Shown: positions 9,653 to 17,736 of the stretch, piece by piece
Layout: each line of letters opens with the position of its first letter
Position numbering within the stretch: the stretch's first letter is position 1
NCBI RefSeq assembly: GCF_007860105.1
Contig: NZ_SJPU01000002.1
Location: 270,837 to 334,836, forward strand
Origin: Allorhodopirellula heiligendammensis
GTDB lineage: Bacteria > Planctomycetota > Planctomycetia > Pirellulales > Pirellulaceae
Length of the DNA stretch: 64,000 bases
Direction: 5' to 3'
Made by a program: the position numbers and the translations under genes
The notes under the pieces: generated by a model
Told to the model about the DNA's origin: nothing
Databases searched by the model: none
The model's input: the letters and a program-made list of their open reading frames with translations, nothing else

Positions 9653-10062
9653 CGTCAACTGACATCAGCATCAGGATTTGAACCGGACACGCAGAGTTCG
9701 CCAACGATGTTATTCCTGTAACCAGCGGCGACGCCTGATCGATCGACTGCGACTGCGCGGCAAAACAGCATGCAACTCCGGCGCCACCGGCGGCGCGTTC
9801 CAGAACGTTCGACGACAACCGACACATGAAGCTCAATGGCACCCGCGCTGGGAGGTATTGGCGAATGGCTCTGGGAAAGTTCCGCTCGCGGGTTTCCCGA
9901 AAAATCGACCAAGCTGGTCACTGCACACTTGACCGGCCGGCCGCAACGAGGAACAATCTCCTGAAGTTAGCTCGAGCTAAGTTTCGGCCCGAGCCTTTTT
10001 CACGCCTCGCAAGTTAGCCTCGGCTAATATTGCGAACATAGTTTGAAAGTGGGATCATCACC
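9653..10062. other. Intergenic region upstream of DUF1559 gene
   Basis: No supported gene. The right end holds two related palindromes (9967-9980 and 10014-10027), listed separately, just before the pseudopilin start. The remainder shows no family signal in any frame. Confidence 0.5.
9967..10027. promoter_or_regulatory. Pair of related 14-bp palindromes upstream of the DUF1559 gene
   Basis: TTAGCTCGAGCTAA (9967-9980) is a perfect 14-base palindrome, and TTAGCCTCGGCTAA (10014-10027) is its close relative with 6-base arms around TC. Their centres are 47 bases apart. The second ends 35 bases before the start codon at 10063. They could be an operator pair for a dimeric regulator or pieces of a dispersed repeat. 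The sequence alone does not decide. Confidence 0.4.
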
Positions 10063-11148
10063 ATGTTGAGCGAGAGACGTCTGCTACGCCACGGATTCAC
10101 GTTGGTCGAATTATTGGTCGTCATTGCGATCATCGGAGTGCTGGTCGGGCTGTTGTTGCCTGCCGTGCAAGCCGCCCGTGAGGCAGCACGCCGAATGTCC
10201 TGCAGCAACCGATTGAGGCAGGTGGGACTGGCCAACCAGAATTATCACTCCGCGTTCAATCAGTTTCCCTCAGGCTACCGATCCTTCGCAACACGCAACG
10301 GCTCGGCGCCTGCGGCGGTCCAGATGGACTCGGTGACTTGGGACGCGGGGCCTGGATGGGGCTGGGCTGCCGCGCTATTGCCATTCGCGGAGGGGACTGC
10401 GCTGGTCGCCGAACTCCGGCTGGATCGACCGATTTGGGATCCTGCAAATCAGCTGACGATCGCAGCAACGCTGCCGATGTTTTTGTGCCCCAGTGCGACC
10501 GGTGGAGACAAACCTTTCGAGGTTCTTGATTCAGCAGGGCAGCCGCTTGTAGTTAACGGCAATACCATCCAACTGGGCCGCAGCCACTATGTCGCCAGCC
10601 ATGGACAGGAGAGCTGTTGGGGTGAGTGCGGTTCTGCGGCAACTGGCGAGATCTTTACCAATATCTACACCTCCGAAACGACGATTGTGAGGATCGACGG
10701 TGATGCAGGTCAGGTTGCCGATGGTCCCTTCTTCCGCAATTCACGCACGCGATTCCGAGATGTTGTTGACGGCACCAGTCAGACCATCTTCTTCGGCGAG
10801 CACAGTTCTGCCCTGAGCGACAAGAGTTGGGCTGGCGTAGTCCCCGGCGCATTCACGCATCCGCGTTTTCACTCGCCCGAGAATGGTCCCGACGCGGCTG
10901 CGACATTGACGCTCGTCCACGCCGGGCCGTCCGGTGGCGAGCTCGATATTACTGGCAGCCCGATCATTCATCCGGTGAACTTTCCAACCTATCACGTGGG
11001 TCAGATGTACTCCGAACATCTCGGCGGTGGCTTTGTGGGTATGGGTGATGGCTCGGTACGGTATGTCAGTAACTTCGTTGACTTAATCTTGTGGGCGGAA
11101 ATGTCCAGCATGAATGAGGGTGAAGTGATTGAGATGGAGCAATTGTGA
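10063..11148 (+). CDS. DUF1559 protein with prepilin-type N-terminus
   Basis: 361 aa. It begins with a basic leader, then GFTLVELLVVIAIIGVLVGL, the type IV prepilin cleavage/methylation motif (cleavage after Gly, Glu at +5), followed by LLPAVQAAREAARRMSCSN, the usual DUF1559 opening. The C-terminus has the conserved GMGDGSVRYVSNFVD segment. Planctomycete genomes encode many such proteins. They are thought to be exported pseudopilins, function unknown. It overlaps the next small gene by one to four bases. Confidence 0.93.
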   Translation: MLSERRLLRHGFTLVELLVVIAIIGVLVGLLLPAVQAAREAARRMSCSNRLRQVGLANQNYHSAFNQFPSGYRSFATRNGSAPAAVQMDSVTWDAGPGWGWAAALLPFAEGTALVAELRLDRPIWDPANQLTIAATLPMFLCPSATGGDKPFEVLDSAGQPLVVNGNTIQLGRSHYVASHGQESCWGECGSAATGEIFTNIYTSETTIVRIDGDAGQVADGPFFRNSRTRFRDVVDGTSQTIFFGEHSSALSDKSWAGVVPGAFTHPRFHSPENGPDAAATLTLVHAGPSGGELDITGSPIIHPVNFPTYHVGQMYSEHLGGGFVGMGDGSVRYVSNFVDLILWAEMSSMNEGEVIEMEQL

Positions 11149-11450
11149 TGAAAGCGACACTCATTGTTTTGGTGGCAATTGCGATGCTATCGCTGTGGTG
11201 GTTCTGGCCGCAGAAAGTAACATTAAGTCCGTCGGAATATGATATCGCGATGGCACTGTACCGGGTCTGCAATCAATCGAGCAACGAAGGACTCGCGCAA
11301 GTGGAGGCATTGCTGGTCGCTGACAAGGCGGCGCACGATGCGGGCGATGAGTCACCCTTAGCCCCCATCATCGCCACTGCCAAGGCAGGCGACTGGCAGA
11401 CCGCTGCGAAGGCATGTCGCCGTGTATTGGACGATCAGATTGTCCGGTAA
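11148..11450 (+). CDS. Small membrane-anchored protein next to DUF1559
   Basis: 100 aa from the ATG at 11148, which overlaps the DUF1559 stop by one base; a GTG at 11145 is the alternative. A single N-terminal TM (residues 4-18) is followed by a roughly 80-residue soluble, mostly helical region. I do not recognise a family. Small anchored proteins directly behind DUF1559 genes are common in planctomycetes, and the tight coupling suggests a shared function. Confidence 0.7.
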   Translation: MKATLIVLVAIAMLSLWWFWPQKVTLSPSEYDIAMALYRVCNQSSNEGLAQVEALLVADKAAHDAGDESPLAPIIATAKAGDWQTAAKACRRVLDDQIVR

Positions 11451-11879
11451 CAAGGAGCTGAAACAGGCTCCTCCGACGAAAACAGGCACGGGAGGTTTTC
11501 GAAGGACAACTTGAGAGTCCAATGATGATGACTGTGTGAATTCTACTGACCGTAGAGTCGCAGGGCCGGGAGAAACGGCGTCAGGTTTCGAATAGCGTGG
11601 ACGTCGTGAGCCGAGACGCGTGTACGGCCGGGCGGGCGATGTTACCCGGTGCGTTACGGCATTCGGCTCACTGCGTTGTCAGTTGAAGTCAAATTCGTTG
11701 TGCTGCCGGATCAATATTCGCATACCGCCTAGAAACTATCTTTGACGAGTGCACGTGCGACGCCGGCAACTCGAACCCAGGCGCGAAGGGCATTCGGTTG
11801 CAATGCGTTTTCGGTTAGCCTTTGGCGAAATCACGAATTACCCCGTCGCTCCCATCGCTCTGTGCCCAACCACCCTCCC
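11451..11879. other. Intergenic region, nothing recognised
   Basis: About 430 bases between the small membrane gene and the ferredoxin. The ferredoxin frame stays open back to 11742, but those residues are unlike the family and no ribosome-binding site supports an earlier start. No RNA gene or convincing hairpin was seen. Confidence 0.45.
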
Positions 11880-12203
11880 ATGGATTCGTTCTATCACGTC
11901 ACCATCATCTTGCTCGATGGACAATCACACCAAGTTGAGTTCCGTCGACACGCCTACAACAACTTGATGGAGTTAATTGTCAACGAGCTGTACGAAAATA
12001 TTGGTGATTGCAAAGGACACGCATGGTGCGGAACTTGTCACGTCGAGATCACGTCGGGACGCCTCACCGAAGACAAGCATCGCGACGAAGTCATGACCCT
12101 TGGGAAGCTGACAAATACTGCTGCCACCAGTCGCTTGGCCTGCCAGATCATGACAGACGAACTGATCGACGGAATGGTTTTTCGTGTGTTAGGTGATGTT
12201 TAA
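11880..12203 (+). CDS. [2Fe-2S] ferredoxin
   Basis: 107 aa from the ATG at 11880. The cluster ligands are Cys44, Cys50, Cys53 and Cys88 in a C-x5-C-x2-C...C arrangement (CKGHAWCGTC and LACQI), which is the adrenodoxin/plant-type [2Fe-2S] pattern. It is a cytoplasmic one-electron carrier whose partner cannot be told from context. It is transcribed alone and converges on the PP2C gene with only 13 bases between stops. The start is chosen because the conserved beta-strand begins immediately after it. Confidence 0.88.
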   Translation: MDSFYHVTIILLDGQSHQVEFRRHAYNNLMELIVNELYENIGDCKGHAWCGTCHVEITSGRLTEDKHRDEVMTLGKLTNTAATSRLACQIMTDELIDGMVFRVLGDV

Positions 12204-12216
12204 GAGCGCTCGACGG

Positions 12217-13194
12217 TTAGGTACCGGGCAGCGTGTCTTCGTCCGCGAACTCCTTAACGGTGGAGCGCTGGTCGGCGGGGGGCGATTCGGTCTGGGAGCT
12301 GCATGTCTCACCGGACGGCAACTCATCGTCATAAGGTTTTCGGCTGCGAGGTTGGGAGACGATCACGGTGATATTGTCCTCACCGCCCGCTGCATTTGCT
12401 AAACCGACGAGTCGATGGCAAATACTTTGGATTTCATCGCCTCCCTCCAAGACGACTTCCGCAAGGGTCTCGGTCGAGAGGTAGCGGCTCAACCCGTCAC
12501 TACAAAGCAGTACGGTGTCGCCCTCGACCAGTTCGGTGCGGCGGACTTCGGCGACCAATTCGTGTTCTCCTTTACCCCCAAGCACATTCCAGAGCACGTT
12601 GGTCCAGCGGCTATGCGCCTCATCTTCGGGCCTCATCCCCCCCGCATCCACGAGTTTTCTCGCAAGTGTGTGATCCGTAGTCAGTTGTTCGCACCGGCCC
12701 TTGCGAATGAGATAGCAGCGACTGTCACCAACGTGGACCACATACATTCGCGGCCAGACGATGTAGGCCATTGTCAGGGTCGTGCCCATCCCGCGTTCGG
12801 CGTCATTGGTAGCAGCTTCGGCGAGTATGCGTGCGTGGGTCTGCTGCAGGAGATCTTTGAGCGCGGCGACGAAGGCGTCGTCTCGACCGTCCGAGAGATG
12901 AAAGAAACAGTGCATCCGGTTGAGCAGTTGGGCGATCAAGTGATCCAGTGCGACGCTGCTCGCACGCTGGCCGGCCGCTTGCCCGCCCATCCCGTCGGCG
13001 ACGATCAATAATTCACCCCGGACACGTCCGAACAGAGTCGTGTTTTTCTCGATCGGCAAACTCGTCGTCCTGACCACCATCGATTTTCGCAGTTCTGCCA
13101 CCAGGAACTGATCTTGGTTCTCGGTGCGCCGACGCCCCACATCGGTTAGCCCGCAGGAATGATTACGGCAGGGCTCGGGGGAGGGATGACTCAT
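12217..13194 (-). CDS. PP2C-type serine/threonine protein phosphatase
   Basis: 325 aa. It has the metal-binding motifs of the PPM family: RRRTENQDQF near residue 22, VADGMGGQAAG (65-75), VVHVGDSRCYL, LLCSDGLS and GGEDNITVIV. It lacks a transmembrane segment and ends in an acidic, Ser-rich tail. These enzymes dephosphorylate Ser/Thr phosphoproteins, opposing Hanks-type kinases, which are numerous in planctomycetes; none is adjacent here. It lies 27 bases downstream of the radical SAM gene on the same strand, so the two may be co-transcribed. Confidence 0.93.
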   Translation of the reverse strand: MSHPSPEPCRNHSCGLTDVGRRRTENQDQFLVAELRKSMVVRTTSLPIEKNTTLFGRVRGELLIVADGMGGQAAGQRASSVALDHLIAQLLNRMHCFFHLSDGRDDAFVAALKDLLQQTHARILAEAATNDAERGMGTTLTMAYIVWPRMYVVHVGDSRCYLIRKGRCEQLTTDHTLARKLVDAGGMRPEDEAHSRWTNVLWNVLGGKGEHELVAEVRRTELVEGDTVLLCSDGLSRYLSTETLAEVVLEGGDEIQSICHRLVGLANAAGGEDNITVIVSQPRSRKPYDDELPSGETCSSQTESPPADQRSTVKEFADEDTLPGT

Positions 13195-13221
13195 CGTACA
13201 GACTCACGACAGACGGGCGGA

Positions 13222-14382
13222 TCAAGACAGATCGCCTGTGAGTGTACCAAATCGCGAGATGCGAGAGTGATAATGATTCCGATTCTCCATTCGGACCAAC
13301 TGGCCACAGGCCGCGTCGATATCGCGGCCGAGCGAGTATCGCACGGTCGTTTTCACGCCCGCCGACTTGAGCCGGGCGGCGAATTCAGCAATTTTCTCGG
13401 GTGGGGAGGCATTGAGGTCCGGCGCATCGTCGATGGGGTTGTAAGGGATCAAGTTGACGTGGACTCGCAAATCTCCCAGCCACGCCAATAACGCCACGGC
13501 ATCCTCGGTGGAATCATTGAGCGAATCCAACATCAGGTATTCGATCATCACCTCGCGCCGCTGGATTCGCTGGCACTCACCCAGGACGCGGCGAAGTTCG
13601 GTGAGCGGGTATCGTCGTGCCAGCGGCATGATTTTTTCTCGAATGAGTTGATCGGCGCTATGCAGGCTCAGAGCCAAATTCACCTTGGGGAACCCCTCGG
13701 CAAGCCGCAGCATGGCGTCAGGCACGCCCACGGTGGACACAAGAATGCTGGCGGGAGAACGATTGAATTGGTCGCGAGCGGTCAGGGCAGCCAATGTAGA
13801 CATCAAATTCGCTTCGTTATGAAACGGTTCGCCCATCCCCATGAACACGATATTATCGAGCCGCCCCTGCTCGGCGGCAAGCAATTGCCCGACCTGCAGC
13901 ACTTGGTCCAGGATTTCGGGAGTCGCGAGGTTGCGTGCGATGCCCATTTTACCCGTTGCACAAAACTCGCAGGCTGCTGCGCATCCGACCTGGCTGGAAA
14001 CGCAGAGTGTCGTCCGCCCCGTCGCGATGCGTAGGGCCACCGCCTCGATCAGCATCCCTGAAGCGGTGCGAAAAAGCAGTTTTGTGGCGCCATCGACTGT
14101 GGAATCAAATCGGCGGTGCAATTCAAGTGCGTGGCAACTGACGCGGTCGCGACCTGGAAAACCGGCGAGCGCCACAGCATCGGGACAGAACTGTTTGAAC
14201 AACTGATTACGGAGGGCACGTAGATGCTGAGGATCAAAACGCTGCTCACGTCGAAGCTCGTCAAGTGCCTGCGAGTCAAAAATGGAGATCGGATCGGACA
14301 CGTTGAGGAGGATCCCTGGAAGGAAGTAAGGAGGCTTTCTTGACGATACCGGTCTTGCCACCTGTAAGCGAATCGCGAACAC
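13222..14382 (-). CDS. rlmN: RlmN/Cfr-family 23S rRNA/tRNA adenine-C2 methyltransferase
   Basis: 386 aa as an open frame from 14382. A GTG at 14301 would give about 359 aa, leave more room for a promoter opposite clpP, and match the family length better. The radical SAM cluster motif CAAACEFC is at residues 134-141, followed by GMGEPFHNEANL and the C-terminal AACGQL, whose Cys is the methyl-transfer residue in RlmN. RlmN methylates C2 of A2503 in 23S rRNA and some tRNAs. Cfr (C8) is less likely, given the housekeeping context. Confidence 0.88.
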   Translation of the reverse strand: MFAIRLQVARPVSSRKPPYFLPGILLNVSDPISIFDSQALDELRREQRFDPQHLRALRNQLFKQFCPDAVALAGFPGRDRVSCHALELHRRFDSTVDGATKLLFRTASGMLIEAVALRIATGRTTLCVSSQVGCAAACEFCATGKMGIARNLATPEILDQVLQVGQLLAAEQGRLDNIVFMGMGEPFHNEANLMSTLAALTARDQFNRSPASILVSTVGVPDAMLRLAEGFPKVNLALSLHSADQLIREKIMPLARRYPLTELRRVLGECQRIQRREVMIEYLMLDSLNDSTEDAVALLAWLGDLRVHVNLIPYNPIDDAPDLNASPPEKIAEFAARLKSAGVKTTVRYSLGRDIDAACGQLVRMENRNHYHSRISRFGTLTGDLS

Positions 14383-14428
14383 TGACGGCTGAGAAACTCA
14401 CCATAGTACCCCTGAAGGTAATTTTCGA

Positions 14429-15097
14429 ATGTCCGATCCGTTTGGTTCTTTTTCGCCACAGCTCGCCGGTGGCGTCGACTCGATCTCCGATCATCGCTTG
14501 GCGGGCAGCCATGCCAGTCAGGGCTATCAGCGTCAGCGTCAGATGACGCTCGGCGATCTGCTCTTGGAAAACCGCATTGTGTTCATGCAGGGCGAGATTC
14601 ACTACGCCAATGCGAACGAAATCGTTATGAAACTGTTGTACTTGCAGAGCGAGAATCGCCGCAAGGACATCCACTTCTACATCAATTCTCCCGGCGGCAG
14701 CGTGACGGCCACCTTGGCAATTTACGACACAATGCAGATGGTGTCTTGTCCCGTAGCGACGTACTGTGTGGGCGAAGCATGCAGTGGGGCGGCCGTTTTA
14801 CTCGTCGGTGGTGCCAAAGGGAAACGATTCTGCTTGCCCAATAGCCGCGTGATGATGCACCAACCGATGGGCGGAGTCTCGGGCCAGGTCAGCGATATTG
14901 AGATTCAGGCGTCGGAAATGTTCCGCTATCGCGATAAACTCAACCAGATCATCAGCGAGCACAGTGGGAAATCGGTCGAGCAGATCGCCAAAGACACCGA
15001 TCGTGACTTTTTTCTCTCTGCAGAGGAAGCCAAAGCATACGGCTTGGTCGACGATCTGCTGAAAAAGGAAGAAATTCCTGCCGATGACGAAGACTGA
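14429..15097 (+). CDS. clpP: ATP-dependent Clp protease proteolytic subunit, first copy
   Basis: 222 aa with an N-terminal extension of about 35 residues. The fold is typical: [20 protein letters not shown], then GEACSGAAVLL with the candidate nucleophile Ser119, VMMHQP with His144, and DTDRDFFLSA with the Asp. Around the serine, Cys-Ser-Gly-Ala replaces the usual Ala-Ser-Met-Gly, so the nucleophile elbow is unusual, although the triad is intact. ClpP forms tetradecameric peptidase rings with ClpX/ClpA. A second clpP follows 126 bases on, and hetero-oligomers are likely. Confidence 0.92.
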   Translation: MSDPFGSFSPQLAGGVDSISDHRLAGSHASQGYQRQRQMTLGDLLLENRIVFMQGEIHYANANEIVMKLLYLQSENRRKDIHFYINSPGGSVTATLAIYDTMQMVSCPVATYCVGEACSGAAVLLVGGAKGKRFCLPNSRVMMHQPMGGVSGQVSDIEIQASEMFRYRDKLNQIISEHSGKSVEQIAKDTDRDFFLSAEEAKAYGLVDDLLKKEEIPADDED

Positions 15098-15223
15098 GCC
15101 TCCAGCCTCCCCTCCCGGTGATTGAACTCCGCGTGAACCCCATTCACGAACACTCTCGGGGCGTCGGGCATCGTCGCTCTTCCCAATCAATACAATTCAA
15201 CTACCTACGCCAAAGAATCTGAT

Positions 15224-15823
15224 ATGCCAGTCATCCCTTACGTGGTCGAAAGCAACGGCCGCGAAGAACGCACCTACGATATTTACAGCCGGTTGCTCAA
15301 AGACCGAATCATTTTCCTGGGCCAACAGGTCGACGACCAGATCAGCAACGCGCTCGTCGCGCAGATGCTGTTCTTGCAGTCAGACGATCCGAAGGCAGAC
15401 ATTCACATGTACATCAACTCGCCTGGCGGCAGCATCACGGCGGGCATGGCGATCTATGACACCATGCAATTCGTCAGCTGCGACGTGGCGACCTACTGCA
15501 TGGGCCAAGCCGCATCGATGGGCGCGGTCTTGTTGACTGCCGGAGCCAAAGGGAAGCGGTATTCGCTGCCCAACGCTCGCATCATGATTCACCAACCGCT
15601 CGCCGGCATGCAGGGTACCGCCCGTGAAGTCGAGATTCACGTCGGCGAATTGCGGCGCATCAAGCAGAAAATGAATGAAATCATGATCGAGCACACCGGT
15701 CACTCGCTCGAGAAAATCGAAGAGGACACCGACCGCGACCGATTCATGTCGGCTGATGAAGCCTGCCAATACGGATTAATCGACAAAGTCGTCAGTAAAG
15801 TCAGCGAAGCTGAGTCCAAATAA
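15224..15823 (+). CDS. clpP: ATP-dependent Clp protease proteolytic subunit, second copy
   Basis: 199 aa and fully canonical: [30 protein letters not shown] with Ser98, IMIHQP with His123 and [15 protein letters not shown] with the Asp near 168. There is a short N-terminus without an obvious propeptide. It is the orthodox protease subunit of the pair, probably co-transcribed with the first copy, since no terminator is evident between them. A strong hairpin lies about 25 bases after its stop. Confidence 0.95.
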   Translation: MPVIPYVVESNGREERTYDIYSRLLKDRIIFLGQQVDDQISNALVAQMLFLQSDDPKADIHMYINSPGGSITAGMAIYDTMQFVSCDVATYCMGQAASMGAVLLTAGAKGKRYSLPNARIMIHQPLAGMQGTAREVEIHVGELRRIKQKMNEIMIEHTGHSLEKIEEDTDRDRFMSADEACQYGLIDKVVSKVSEAESK

Positions 15824-15848
15824 CTCGTTGTGAGCCGGATACGCCATG

Positions 15849-15877
15849 CTCGTCGGTGCGATCCTTGCGCCGACGAG
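15849..15877 (+). terminator. Hairpin after clpP, terminator-like
   Basis: CTCGTCGGTGC pairs with GCGCCGACGAG (11 base pairs, one G-T) around a 7-base loop, 25 bases after the second clpP stop. There is no clear T-run after the stem, so it may act as a transcript-stabilising hairpin or a factor-dependent terminator rather than a classical intrinsic one. Confidence 0.55.
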
Positions 15878-15940
15878 TTGACGCGCAGCACCGGACAACG
15901 TCGCAGGGCGGGCCGTTGGTGCGGTTCGGCTCTGCACTCA

Positions 15941-15960
15941 CCCAACAAGTTTTTGTTGGG
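15941..15960 (+). other. Perfect 8-bp hairpin before tRNA-like element
   Basis: CCCAACAA and TTGTTGGG form an 8-base-pair stem with a GTTT loop, ending six bases before the tRNA-like sequence. It is not followed by a T-run. It could end the clpP transcript or mark the 5' flank of the tRNA-like unit. Confidence 0.45.
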
Positions 15961-15966
15961 ATTCCT

Positions 15967-16039
15967 TCCCCCTTCGTCTAGTGGCCCAGGACGTCGGCTC
16001 ATCCAGCCGGAAACGCTCGTTCGAATCGGGCAGGGGGTG
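15967..16039 (+). tRNA. tRNA-Glu-like sequence, probably degenerate
   Basis: The 73 bases fold as a complete cloverleaf and align without gaps to bacterial tRNA-Glu. The acceptor is TCCCCCT/AGGGGGT (six pairs, 1-72 is T-T), the linker is TC, and the D-arm is GTC-TAGTGGCCCAG-GAC. The anticodon stem TCGGC/GCCGG encloses loop TCATCCA, and the T-arm is GCTCG-TTCGAAT-CGGGC. The anticodon position reads ATC, not the expected TTC, and base 33 is C instead of the near-universal T. No CCA is encoded. It is either a pseudogene or a tRNA-like RNA with another job. Confidence 0.55.
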
Positions 16040-16113
16040 TTTGGCGGAGTCGTGCCAGTTTGGCTATGATGGAAGCGGGTTGCCGTATCGAACCATCCAC
16101 GCCACTGTGAACT

Positions 16114-17736
16114 ATGACACCATCCACACCAACATCGACCAGCTCGCACCCCGAGGCAGCAGCGGTGTCGATGATGTCATCCACTCATGCAAATCTAACA
16201 CCGCCTCGAACCGTGGCGGTAATCGACATTGGTGCGATTAGCATCCGCATGGCTGTCGCAGAAATTCATGCCGATGGTCACATTCGAACGCTCGAATCAC
16301 TCCTGCAACCGGTGGATTTGGGGCGTGAGGCATTCGATACCCGCCGCCTCAGCCGCAAAGGAATCGAGCGTGCCGCGACCGTGCTGCGAAAATTTCGCCG
16401 CGTGCTAAGTGAGTATGGTGTGACGGATACAAATGACATCCGTGTTGTCGCCACCAGCGCCGTACGGGAAGCAATCAACCGGATCGCATTTATCGACCGG
16501 GTCTATGTTGCCACCGGTCTCGACGTTGAACCGATCGATGAAGCCGAGGTCAATCGGATCACGTACATGGGCATCACGCCGATGTTGATGGCCCGCCAGG
16601 AAACTGCCGAAGCGAAATCCGTCGTCGTCGAAGTCGGTAGTGGAAGTACTGAGCTGTTGATGATTCGAAGTGGGAATGTGCTGCACTCCGATTCGTTCCG
16701 TCTGGGGTCCTTGCGACTGATCCAGGAACTCGATGCCTCCGGTCTGCGAGGCGCGAAGCTACGCCATCTACTCGAAACGCATGTCCGCCGGTTTGTCAAT
16801 CGTATCGCCCACGAACTCGAAGCCGACGCATCCTTGCAACTGGTCGTGATGGGTGGGGATATTCGCTTCGCTGCGCATCGTTTGCTCGAAGACTGGGACG
16901 AACACTCGCTGGCGAAACTCCCCACCGCCAAACTCGAGAAACTATCAACCCAAGTTCTCTCGATGAACGAGGATGAGGTCGTCAAACGGTTTGGAGCGAC
17001 CTTTGTAGAAGCGGAAACGCTCAGCGTGTCATTGCTGGCCTACACGTTGTTCGCCAAGCACTTCGAACTACCCCACCTGTTTGTCAGCGGTGCCAACTTG
17101 CGAGATGGGTTGCTCGCCGACATGCAACAAGGGGGTAACTGGACGAGCGAGTTTCGTCAGCAAATCATCCGCTCCGCCGTATCGCTCGGTGGACGGTATG
17201 CCGTGGACGCCGCTCACGCCCGAGCGGTCGCTGATCTGGCCCGTGGACTGTTCGATCAACTGGCAACGGAACACCGTCTCGACACGCGGCACGAAGTCCT
17301 GTTGTACGTCGCCGCACTGCTGCATGAAGTCGGTTTATATGTAAATTTACATAGCAATCATAAGCATGCATACTACCTGATTCGAAGCAGTGAGCTATTC
17401 GGGCTCAGCCAGCACGAATTGCACTTGGTCGCAATGGTGGCACGCTATCATCGCCGGGCCTCACCGCAGGCAGCCCACGAAGGTTACGACTCGCTGGACC
17501 GGAAAGATCGTGTGGCGGTGACCAAGATGGCGGCATTGTTGCGACTGGCGATTGCGCTCGATGACACTCGCAGCGGACGCATTCGCGAGATTCGCTGCGT
17601 GATCGAGGAAAAACAGATGGTCATCGTTGCCCCTGGGGTCGACGACGTCTCCCTCGAACAGTTAGCCATGCGAACGAACAGTTCGCTGTTTCGAGACATT
17701 TTTGGCGTCCCCGTGTTGCTGAGAGCAGGTGAATGA
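16114..17736 (+). CDS. ppx: Ppx/GppA exopolyphosphatase-family protein with HD domain
   Basis: Up to 540 aa; the true start may be one of the Met codons at 16171-16174, just before the conserved TVAVIDIGAISIRMAV. This is the actin-like ATPase fold of Ppx/GppA, with VVATSAVREA, VVVEVGSGSTELL (phosphate loop) and SFRLGSLRL. The C-terminal third is HD-like (LLYVAALLHEVG, then a His-rich segment and ARYHRR). Such proteins cleave polyphosphate or pppGpp in the stringent response. The usual Asp-Gly-Ser of the first loop is Gly-Ala-Ile here. It overlaps the next gene by four bases. Confidence 0.85.
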   Translation: MTPSTPTSTSSHPEAAAVSMMSSTHANLTPPRTVAVIDIGAISIRMAVAEIHADGHIRTLESLLQPVDLGREAFDTRRLSRKGIERAATVLRKFRRVLSEYGVTDTNDIRVVATSAVREAINRIAFIDRVYVATGLDVEPIDEAEVNRITYMGITPMLMARQETAEAKSVVVEVGSGSTELLMIRSGNVLHSDSFRLGSLRLIQELDASGLRGAKLRHLLETHVRRFVNRIAHELEADASLQLVVMGGDIRFAAHRLLEDWDEHSLAKLPTAKLEKLSTQVLSMNEDEVVKRFGATFVEAETLSVSLLAYTLFAKHFELPHLFVSGANLRDGLLADMQQGGNWTSEFRQQIIRSAVSLGGRYAVDAAHARAVADLARGLFDQLATEHRLDTRHEVLLYVAALLHEVGLYVNLHSNHKHAYYLIRSSELFGLSQHELHLVAMVARYHRRASPQAAHEGYDSLDRKDRVAVTKMAALLRLAIALDDTRSGRIREIRCVIEEKQMVIVAPGVDDVSLEQLAMRTNSSLFRDIFGVPVLLRAGE

